From Candidatus Margulisiibacteriota bacterium (GTDB lineage: Bacteria; Margulisbacteria; WOR-1; O2-12-FULL-45-9; XYB2-FULL-48-7): DNA of 7,482 nt. The stretch is taken from positions 1 through 7,482 of the forward strand of contig JAQUOB010000053.1 in NCBI GenBank assembly GCA_028717325.1. The letters run 5' to 3'. The notes beneath the pieces are model-generated. The model worked only from the letters and a program-made list of their open reading frames with translations, did no database searches and was not told the DNA's origin. This document shows, piece by piece, positions 1 to 5,783 of the stretch; positions within the stretch are counted from its first letter, which is position 1, and each line of letters begins with the position of its first letter. The position numbers were made by a program, and so were the translations under genes.

Positions 1-1169
1 ACCGGATCGAGTTTGGAGGCGCGCATCGCCGGATAAACGCCAAAGAATGTCCCGACCAAAAAAGCGACCAGGCAGGCCATGAAAACCGCGTTCCAGGCGA
101 CGACCGCTTCCAGCTTTAAATAAGACATTATCCCCCAGGCAGCCAGCGTGCCGACGGTGATCCCGAGCACGGCGCCGCTCATTGTGATCAGGACCGACTC
201 AAAAACAAATTGTAAAAAAATGTCGCGCCGCTTGGCGCCGATCGCTTTGCGGATGCCGATCTCTCTTGTACGCTCCGTCACCGCCACCAGCATGATGTTC
301 ATGATCCCGATCCCGCCGACCAAAAGCGAGATCGCCGCGATCGCCGAAACGATGCCGGTCATCGCGTTCAGGATATTATTGATGATATCGATCAGCCCCT
401 GCTGGGTATGAATGTGAAAATCTTCCTTGTGGTGCCGGGTGAACAGGATCTTCTTGATATCCTGGACCGCCTGCGGTACCTGCTTTTCATCATTGACCGT
501 GATGAACATCTCCCAGATCTTGTTCGTTCCCAGGACCAGTTCCGACAGGGTCGAAGGGATCAGGACGATATCGTCCATGTCGTAGGTCATCATCGTACCC
601 TTCTCTTCCAGCAGGCCGATCACCTTAAAACCGATGCCGTTGATCTTGATGTTCTCGCCGATCGGCGAGAATTCGCCAAAAATGCTCCGCGCGACCGTCT
701 TGCCGATGACCGCCACGCGCTTGCGGCCGGCGTCCTCGGCGCGCGAAAAGAAGCGCCCTTCGACCGCCTTTTGTTTATAGGCATAAGGATAGTCGGCTGA
801 AACGCCAAGCGTGTATCCAGGTTTATACTCTTGCTTGCCGTAGACCAGCCGCCCCCGCCCCACAAATTCCGGCATCAGGTACTGCAGATTTTTGAGCTTC
901 TGCCTGACCGCCTGGGCGTCCTCATAGGTCATGGTCATTTCGATCGAGTGGGTATTCTCGTTGCCCGGCTGGACGGTAATGCTGTTGGAACCCATCCCCC
1001 AACTGCCGACCTGGTTCATAATATAGCTTTTGGCCCCTTCGCCCATCGAGACCAGGGTAATGACCGCCGCCACGCCGATAATAACCCCCAGGGTAGTCAG
1101 CAGGGAACGAACTTTATTCGCCAGGATGGAACTGTAAGCGATCTTGAGCGGCTCAAGCAGGTTGATCAT
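1..1169 (-). CDS. MacB/FtsX-type ABC transporter permease (3' end cut by window edge)
   Basis: Inner-membrane permease subunit of an ABC efflux pump. The 389 visible residues begin MINLLEPLKIAYSSILANKV. A first membrane helix (about residues 22-41) precedes a periplasmic MacB-type core domain (about 50-265). The FtsX-like part follows, with helices near 270-295, 322-348 and 360-380. The family signature TREIGIRKAIGAKRRDIF lies at about 301-318. The frame leaves the window at ASKLDP, normally about ten residues from the end of YknZ/MacB-type permeases, so nearly all of the protein is present. No ATPase domain is fused to it, unlike E. coli MacB; the ATPase is the separate gene just upstream. 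The ATG overlaps the ATPase stop codon (ATGA), implying coupled translation, and only a weak GGTG lies upstream. The transported substrate cannot be told from the sequence. Confidence 0.93.
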   Translation of the reverse strand, partial: MINLLEPLKIAYSSILANKVRSLLTTLGVIIGVAAVITLVSMGEGAKSYIMNQVGSWGMGSNSITVQPGNENTHSIEMTMTYEDAQAVRQKLKNLQYLMPEFVGRGRLVYGKQEYKPGYTLGVSADYPYAYKQKAVEGRFFSRAEDAGRKRVAVIGKTVARSIFGEFSPIGENIKINGIGFKVIGLLEEKGTMMTYDMDDIVLIPSTLSELVLGTNKIWEMFITVNDEKQVPQAVQDIKKILFTRHHKEDFHIHTQQGLIDIINNILNAMTGIVSAIAAISLLVGGIGIMNIMLVAVTERTREIGIRKAIGAKRRDIFLQFVFESVLITMSGAVLGITVGTLAAWGIMSYLKLEAVVAWNAVFMACLVAFLVGTFFGVYPAMRASKLDP

Positions 1170-1867
1170 TTCACCAGTTCGTCAGAAACCACCAGCCCGT
1201 CCTTGAGCCGGACGATCCGCTGGCTGTGATTGGCAATCTCCTGGTCATGGGTAACGATGATCAGAGTGATCCCGCGCTGATTCAGCTCTTGAAAAAGATG
1301 GATGATCTCATCACCGGATTTGGAATCGAGGTTGCCGGTCGGCTCATCGGCCAGGATGATCGACGGGTCATTGGCCAGCGACCGGGCGATCGCCACCCGC
1401 TGGCTCTGCCCGCCGGAAAGCTCCGACGGTTTATGGAATATCCGCTCTTTGAGTCCGACGATCTCGAGCAAAGTCGCCGCTTTCTGCCGCCTCTCTTCAA
1501 AGCTCACGCCGGCATAGATCAGGGGCAGTTCGACGTTCTCGATCGCGTTCAGCTTGGGCAGCAGGTTAAAGGTCTGGAAAACGAAGCCGACCTTTTTGTT
1601 CCTGATCTCGGCCAGTGAATTATCGTCTAACTCGTCGACATCAACCTCATCCAGATGGACATGGCCGCTGGTCGGCCGGTCGAGACAGCCGACGATGTGC
1701 ATCAGGGTCGACTTGCCGCAGCCGGAGGGTCCCATGATAGAAACGAACTCACCCCTCCCCACGTTAAGGTTGATGCCGCGGAGGGCGTTAACCTCTACTT
1801 TCCCCATGAAATACGTCCGCTTGACATCCTTTATCCGAACAACTACCTGTCCGGTTTCAGCGTTCAA
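1166..1867 (-). CDS. MacB/LolD-type ABC transporter ATP-binding protein
   Basis: Cytoplasmic ATPase that powers the neighbouring permease. From the chosen TTG start it has 233 residues, the usual size for LolD/YknY-type subunits. Walker A GPSGCGKST is at 46-54, the Q-loop glutamine at 98 (FVFQTFNLLP), the signature LSGGQ at 150-154 (followed by S where Q is usual), Walker B ILADEP at 171-176, and the H-loop histidine at 207 (IVTHD). The segment MGKVEVNALRGINL is typical of the MacB/LolD subgroup. The frame stays open to a GTG at 2059, but that extension lies wholly inside the adaptor gene and is low-complexity and Arg/Ser/Ala-rich. The TTG at 1867, preceded by AGGG, places the start just before the first conserved strand and overlaps the adaptor's end by 11 bases. 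An internal ATG at 1807 would remove the first beta-strand. Its stop overlaps the permease ATG. Confidence 0.93.
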   Translation of the reverse strand: MNAETGQVVVRIKDVKRTYFMGKVEVNALRGINLNVGRGEFVSIMGPSGCGKSTLMHIVGCLDRPTSGHVHLDEVDVDELDDNSLAEIRNKKVGFVFQTFNLLPKLNAIENVELPLIYAGVSFEERRQKAATLLEIVGLKERIFHKPSELSGGQSQRVAIARSLANDPSIILADEPTGNLDSKSGDEIIHLFQELNQRGITLIIVTHDQEIANHSQRIVRLKDGLVVSDELVK

Positions 1868-2738
1868 TCTTGACCCTGCCTTTGTCCTTGAGCTTATTGA
1901 CATTGGAAACGACAACCATGTCGTCCACCGCCACGCCGCTTGTCGCCTCGACGCTGCTGAAGGAGCGGATGCCGATCTCCACTTTTGTCTCTTTGACCCG
2001 GCTGGACTTGTCAACCTTAAAGACGTAAGAGCTGTCGTCCTTGCTGACCAGTGCTTCACGCGGCACGATCAAGGCGGCGTCATTCTTCTTGGTGGCGATA
2101 TCGACATTGACCGACATGTTCACTTTGAGCTCGTCATGAGCGCCCAGGAACCTGATCTTGCAGGGGAACACATAGGACTCTTCATCCATTTTGACCCGGC
2201 CGCCGACCCTGCGCAGTTCGGCCACCGGAGCGATCCAGTAGATCTCTCCGGCAAATACTTTATCAGGATAAACATCTGAAGCGATATTGACGCGGTCGCC
2301 GATCTTGATGTTGGCAATATCGATCTCGTCGATCTGGGCATCGACCCAGGAGCGGCTGTAATTAACAACGCTGATCGCCGGCTGTCCGGGAACCGCCGTT
2401 TCTCCTTCATCATAATTGATCTTCGCCACGATCCCGCCGTACGGGGTGATCAGGCGGGTCGTATCGTCGAATTCCGCCAGGCTTTCACCCGCGTAGACCC
2501 GCTGGCCTTCGCGGACATTGATCTTCATGATCTTGCCACCCATTTTCGGGCTAAGCTCGTAGACCGGAGCGTCAATAACACCGCTGGCGGTCACCACCTG
2601 CTCGATCGGTCCCTTAAAGACCGTCGCGACCTTGACCGCGACCACATCGCGGTTGTACCATCTTATTCCCAACCACCCAACCACCAAACAACCCAACAAG
2701 CCCAAAACGATCCAGAGCCATTTCCTGTCCCTTTTCAT
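1857..2738 (-). CDS. periplasmic adaptor (membrane fusion) protein, MacA/HlyD family, lacking the alpha-hairpin
   Basis: Adaptor linking the inner-membrane ABC permease to the TolC-type channel. It has 293 residues, against about 370 for E. coli MacA. A basic N-terminus (MKRDRK) and a hydrophobic stretch at 8-25 form an anchor. LLGC at 14-17 also satisfies a loose lipobox, but the residues after Cys17 stay hydrophobic, so I favour an uncleaved anchor. The first lipoyl half is at about 58-90 (PKMGGKIMKINVREGQRVYAGE) and the second at about 96-126 (ITPYGGIVAKINYDEGETAVPG). Only about five residues separate them, so the usual coiled-coil hairpin is absent. A beta-barrel domain (about 130-225) and a membrane-proximal domain (about 225-293) follow. 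The ATG overlaps the stop of the TolC-like gene (ATGA), with AAAGGA six bases upstream. The 3' end overlaps the ATPase start. Confidence 0.92.
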   Translation of the reverse strand: MKRDRKWLWIVLGLLGCLVVGWLGIRWYNRDVVAVKVATVFKGPIEQVVTASGVIDAPVYELSPKMGGKIMKINVREGQRVYAGESLAEFDDTTRLITPYGGIVAKINYDEGETAVPGQPAISVVNYSRSWVDAQIDEIDIANIKIGDRVNIASDVYPDKVFAGEIYWIAPVAELRRVGGRVKMDEESYVFPCKIRFLGAHDELKVNMSVNVDIATKKNDAALIVPREALVSKDDSSYVFKVDKSSRVKETKVEIGIRSFSSVEATSGVAVDDMVVVSNVNKLKDKGRVKIER

Positions 2739-4051
2739 AAGATTTCCTTTCCGACCACTTTATTGATCTTGGCCTTGGCGATCTCGACGTTGAACAGCGC
2801 CTGCAAATTATTCACTTTCGCCTGGTTGAGCGCGACCTGCGCGTCGATCACTTCAAGATTTGTTCCGACGCCCGATTGGTAGCGGGTGGTAGAAACATTA
2901 TAGCTTTCCTCCGCCGAATCGACCGCTTTTTTAGTGGAACCGATCGTGTCGAGAGTCGACTTGAGACTAAGGTAAGCGTCCCGGACCTCCAGGGCGATAC
3001 CGTTCTTGACCTGTTCTTCGTTGGCCCGCTGCGCGTCCAGGTTCGCGGCCGCTTCGCGGATCCTGTTCTCCCGGCCCAGGCCGTCAAACAGCGTCCAGGA
3101 GCCGGCACCCGCCACGCGCCAGCTGTTGACATCCGACGTAAAGGTCGGGTATTCGGTGATCGAATTGCCGGTCGAAGCCGAGAGCATGACCGTCGGCAGA
3201 TATTCCGACTGGGAAAGATGGAGATTGTCTTCGCTGATCCCGGTCGAGAGCAGGAACTGCCGCCAGTCCGGCCGGTTGACAAACGCCAGGTTCAGCAGCT
3301 CTTTGTAAGCCGGCAGATTAGGTGCGGTGCCGGAAAATCCTTCTTCCTGCAGGTCGACCGCCGTTTCCAGATCGTTCCCCACCGCATTATTAAAGGCGTC
3401 TTTGGCCAGTTCCACGCCGTTCTTCGCCTGGGTCAGCGCGACCTCGGAGTTGGCGACCTGGACTTCGGTTCGCAGCAGGTCGGCCTTGGTCACCACTCCG
3501 GCGTTCAGCATCGACTGCACCTGCCGCTGGTGCGATTGCGCCGTTTGCAGCGATTCTTCCGCCAACTTGGCCATTTTCTGCGCCGCCAGCACTCCGAAAT
3601 AAGTATTGGTGACGTTAAATGACGCCCCGATCACCGTGCGGCGATAATCTTCTTTGGCCAGGTCCGCTCCCCGCTTGGCGATGCTGTAGCCGGGAAAAAG
3701 ACCGGCCACAAAAAGCGGCTGGGAAAGCGAGGCCTGCAGTGATTTCGCGTTCGTCGCCGCGTCGGTGCCAAAGGACAGGGTTTGGGTCACGGCTCCCGCG
3801 GTCGTTTGGGTCGTGAACTGGACAGTCGAGGGTTGAGTGTACGAACGTCCATAGGAGCCGTCGATTTTGACCGTCGGGAAGAAAGCGCCGATCGCCTGGT
3901 TAAATTTAGCGCCGGCCGCGTCCGCTTTTTTCTGCGCAGCAATGACCGAAGGATTGTTTTTCAAGGCGAAATTGACGCTTTCTTTGAGAGCCAAAGAAAA
4001 AACGGGAAAAGCAAGGCTGAAAACAAAAAACAAAAAAAGCAAAACCCTCAT
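2735..4051 (-). CDS. TolC-family outer membrane efflux protein
   Basis: Outer membrane channel subunit, 438 residues, normal for the OEP/TolC family. The N-terminal signal peptide MRVLLFLFFVFSLAFPVFS is likely cut near residue 19-21. Mature protein begins with the family's typical LKESVNFALKNNPSVIAAQ. Two OEP repeats are visible. The first, about 22-215, includes a long helix with VVTKADLLRTEVQVANSEVAL. The second, about 235-430, includes SEYLPTVMLSASTG, a WTLFDGLGRENRIREA segment and the closing helix with YQSGVGTNLEVIDAQVALNQA. These repeats build the beta-barrel and the periplasmic alpha-barrel. It lies 24 bases after the aldolase-like gene, has a good Shine-Dalgarno (AAGGAG, ten bases before the ATG) and overlaps the adaptor gene by four bases. 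Its pairing with a hairpin-less adaptor is odd. Confidence 0.95.
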   Translation of the reverse strand: MRVLLFLFFVFSLAFPVFSLALKESVNFALKNNPSVIAAQKKADAAGAKFNQAIGAFFPTVKIDGSYGRSYTQPSTVQFTTQTTAGAVTQTLSFGTDAATNAKSLQASLSQPLFVAGLFPGYSIAKRGADLAKEDYRRTVIGASFNVTNTYFGVLAAQKMAKLAEESLQTAQSHQRQVQSMLNAGVVTKADLLRTEVQVANSEVALTQAKNGVELAKDAFNNAVGNDLETAVDLQEEGFSGTAPNLPAYKELLNLAFVNRPDWRQFLLSTGISEDNLHLSQSEYLPTVMLSASTGNSITEYPTFTSDVNSWRVAGAGSWTLFDGLGRENRIREAAANLDAQRANEEQVKNGIALEVRDAYLSLKSTLDTIGSTKKAVDSAEESYNVSTTRYQSGVGTNLEVIDAQVALNQAKVNNLQALFNVEIAKAKINKVVGKEIL

Positions 4052-4061
4052 CCGGTGTTCT

Positions 4062-4067
4062 CTCCTT
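4062..4067 (-). promoter_or_regulatory. Shine-Dalgarno AAGGAG of the TolC-family gene
   Basis: A full AAGGAG lies ten bases before the ATG at 4051, in the 24-base gap after the aldolase-like gene. No room remains for a terminator, so the transport genes are most simply read as part of the operon starting at 5032. The strong site would let the transport part be translated independently of the first gene. Confidence 0.7.
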
Positions 4068-4075
4068 TTTCTATT

Positions 4076-5032
4076 TTAGGAGTATTCCGCGTCGTTGATC
4101 AGGCTGCGGTAAAATTGGGCGAACTTGTCTTTATCTTTGCCGGCGCGCAGGGCGATAGCCGACCTGGGATGCTGGTTCATGATGCCCGTTAACATATAAG
4201 GGATGATATAGCCCCACTCCATCTTTTCCCGCAGCGGCAGGAATTCCTTCTCGATCACTTCAAGCACGGGATCGAGATTGAATTTGGGGTTTTTCAGGAA
4301 AGCCAGCAAAAGCTCCAGCGGGCAGTTGCCCGGCCCGCGGCCGATGCCGTAGATCGTCCCGTCGAGATAATTGGCCCCCTTGCGGATCGCTTCGATCGTA
4401 TTGGCAAAGCCGAGTTGTTGATTGTTATGGGCGTGGATGCCGACCTCGATGCCTTTGGGCTGAAGATATTTTTTATACAAATTTACCAAAAAGTGTATTT
4501 GTTCGGAAAACAGCGCGCCGTAGCTGTCAACGACATAAACGGCTTTGACCGGACACTCCGCCAATTGGGCCAGGCCTTCTTCCAGGTCTGGCTGAAGGGC
4601 CGTTGAGATCGCCATTATATTAACGGTGGTTTCGTAGCCCTTATCGGTCAAATGTTTAACGTAGGCGATCGCCTTGTCGATGTCTTTAACGTAGCAGGCC
4701 ACCCTCATCAGGTCGACGGCGCTGTCTTGCTTCGGCTTGATCTCGTCCAGTTCCACCCGGCCGATATCGACCATGGTGGCGACTTTCGCTCCGCCCGGAA
4801 CGTCCGCGGTCATCTCCCGCAGGAAATCATCGTCGCAGAACTTGCTGCGGCCGAACTTGTCCGGAGAATATTGCTTTTTTGACAGCTGATAACCAAGCTC
4901 GACATAATCGACGCCGGCGAGCGAAGCCGCCCGGTAGACGGCCTTGACGAACTTATCTTCGAACCGGTGCTCATTTATTAACCCGCCGTCGCGGATTGTG
5001 CAATCGATGACTTTAATTTCGGGTCGATACAT
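4076..5032 (-). CDS. HMGL-like (DRE-TIM metallolyase) aldolase catalytic domain protein
   Basis: A 318-residue TIM-barrel protein of the HMG-CoA lyase / 4-hydroxy-2-oxovalerate aldolase / homocitrate synthase superfamily, which forms or breaks C-C bonds next to a carbonyl using a divalent metal. The motif DCTIRDGG at 10-17 supplies the conserved Arg14 and metal ligand Asp15. HAHNN at 200-204 supplies the paired histidine ligands. GIGRGPGN at 229-236 is the conserved loop whose Asn matches a fourth ligand in HMG-CoA lyase. The position of the catalytic histidine in DmpG/BphI aldolases (R-D-G-x-H) is Leu18, so a 4-hydroxy-2-oxovalerate aldolase role is unlikely. Relatives with a DCTxRDGG motif are, as I recall, often found in surface-polysaccharide loci. 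It leads the operon; a role in making the exported molecule is inference only. No Shine-Dalgarno is visible before the ATG. Substrate unknown. Confidence 0.88.
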   Translation of the reverse strand: MYRPEIKVIDCTIRDGGLINEHRFEDKFVKAVYRAASLAGVDYVELGYQLSKKQYSPDKFGRSKFCDDDFLREMTADVPGGAKVATMVDIGRVELDEIKPKQDSAVDLMRVACYVKDIDKAIAYVKHLTDKGYETTVNIMAISTALQPDLEEGLAQLAECPVKAVYVVDSYGALFSEQIHFLVNLYKKYLQPKGIEVGIHAHNNQQLGFANTIEAIRKGANYLDGTIYGIGRGPGNCPLELLLAFLKNPKFNLDPVLEVIEKEFLPLREKMEWGYIIPYMLTGIMNQHPRSAIALRAGKDKDKFAQFYRSLINDAEYS

Positions 5033-5038
5033 AAGCTT

Positions 5039-5067
5039 ATTATAACTTATTTTTAACCGGATTTCAT
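5039..5067 (-). promoter_or_regulatory. candidate promoter of the aldolase-efflux operon (possibly leaderless)
   Basis: On the minus strand a perfect TATAAT (5044-5039) lies 17 bases after ATGAAA (5067-5062), which matches four of six -35 positions. The -10 box ends only six bases before the ATG at 5032, so transcription would begin at or next to the start codon. This fits the missing Shine-Dalgarno. Assigned by sigma-70 consensus only. Confidence 0.4.
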
Positions 5068-5073
5068 TGAAAT
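5061..5073. promoter_or_regulatory. 13-base palindrome in the divergent promoter region
   Basis: ATTTCATTGAAAT is a perfect inverted repeat of 6+6 bases around one central T. It lies near the middle of the 69-base divergent spacer and supplies the -35-like hexamers of both proposed promoters. A dimeric regulator bound here could control both directions; no regulator gene is in the window. Confidence 0.35.
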
Positions 5074-5096
5074 TAATTCACCCCGGGACCGATAAA
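5067..5096 (+). promoter_or_regulatory. candidate promoter of the M23-like gene (possibly leaderless)
   Basis: TTGAAA (5067-5072, five of six -35 matches) and GATAAA (5091-5096, four of six -10 matches) are 18 bases apart. The -10-like box ends five bases before the ATG, which has no Shine-Dalgarno, so a leaderless mRNA is again possible. Weaker than the promoter on the opposite strand. Confidence 0.3.
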
Positions 5097-5101
5097 AAAG
5101 C

Positions 5102-5782
5102 ATGATAATCATCCCTGCCAATCAAATAATCGGAAAACTACCAAAAGTTGAAAAATGGTCGGCCGTAAAACCGGCACCACGCTCGCCTATCGATACTTCA
5201 GGAATTAAAGATTTTAAAGGGTGGTTGAATGTCAACGGTTTTGATAGTCGGTATCATCCCGGCTTTGATTTTATGGCTTTCCAAAGAACTTCCGGAGAAC
5301 TGGTGATCGGCTTGCCTTTGGGCACACCGATTGTTTCGATCTTTGAGGGCGTTATAATTAATATTGTTGATCCCGGCTGTAGTTATCTGGCCGAGATCCG
5401 GCTGGCGCACGCGATTTGTGAAGAGAACCTCCTTTGTTCGGTTATCAAACACGCCAAACCCATTCCCGGGTTAAAGCCATTTGATCTTATCCCGGCGGGC
5501 GGCACTCTGGGACATCTGGCGGACGAAGATACTTCTTATCTTGACGGGCGGTACCACCTGCATCTGGAACTGCTGGAATCAACTTTTACCGCCGGAAATA
5601 ATGTTATTGAAATAGATCCTCACCTTGACAGGCGGATCGATCCTCAACCCGTTCTTTTTCCCGAAGAAACACTGCCCTACGCCCAAATCATCTATCCAAA
5701 TATTCATCTGACGGAAAAACCGGCTCCGCCGGTCTGGCTAACGCCGATTGAGTTCGCGGACAGGATCAGAAGGTTTTGGTAA
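5102..5782 (+). CDS. M23 (LytM/lysostaphin-fold) metallopeptidase-like protein without signal peptide
   Basis: A 226-residue protein that fits the M23 peptidase pattern; family members are zinc enzymes that cut peptidoglycan cross-bridges. YHPGFDF (51-57) gives the HxxxD zinc pair His52/Asp56. GTPIVSIFEGVI (74-85) is the usual strand-turn after it. VIKH (114-117) supplies a likely catalytic His117. IPAGGTLGHL (130-139) matches the GxxIGxxG turn. HLHLEL (152-157) is the HxH motif, with catalytic His152 and zinc ligand His154. The active site therefore looks intact. The N-terminus has no signal peptide or membrane helix, and an in-frame TAA nine bases before the ATG rules out a longer start. 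A cytoplasmic, non-classically exported or repurposed M23-fold protein is possible. No Shine-Dalgarno is present. It is divergent from the efflux operon and converges on the unknown gene. Assignment rests on motifs, not on a search. Confidence 0.8.
   Translation: MIIIPANQIIGKLPKVEKWSAVKPAPRSPIDTSGIKDFKGWLNVNGFDSRYHPGFDFMAFQRTSGELVIGLPLGTPIVSIFEGVIINIVDPGCSYLAEIRLAHAICEENLLCSVIKHAKPIPGLKPFDLIPAGGTLGHLADEDTSYLDGRYHLHLELLESTFTAGNNVIEIDPHLDRRIDPQPVLFPEETLPYAQIIYPNIHLTEKPAPPVWLTPIEFADRIRRFW
5715..5733 (-). terminator. intrinsic terminator of the unknown gene, inside the M23-like gene
   Basis: Read on the minus strand, ACCGGC-GGA-GCCGGT is a perfect six-base-pair GC-rich stem with a three-base loop, and the stem's last T continues into four more Ts. 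It lies 51 bases past the stop codon of the unknown gene at 5784, within the 3' coding part of the opposite gene. On the plus strand the T tract would precede the hairpin as As, so it should act only on minus-strand transcription. Confidence 0.55.
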
Positions 5783-5783
5783 T

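Noticed and set aside
831..1229. Plus-strand open frames opposite the permease and ATPase genes (also 1226-1618 and 1554-2279)
   Set aside because: They mirror conserved ABC transporter sequence and contain no recognisable domain.
1868..2059. N-terminal extension of the ATPase frame starting at a GTG
   Set aside because: It lies wholly inside the adaptor gene, is Arg/Ser/Ala-rich like a shadow frame, and would add over 60 residues before a domain that normally starts within about ten residues of the N-terminus.
2876..3622. Long open frame (248 codons) on the plus strand opposite the TolC-like gene
   Set aside because: It is antisense to a clear TolC-family protein, is rich in Arg, Gln and Val as expected of a shadow frame, and shows no family motif or ribosome-binding site.
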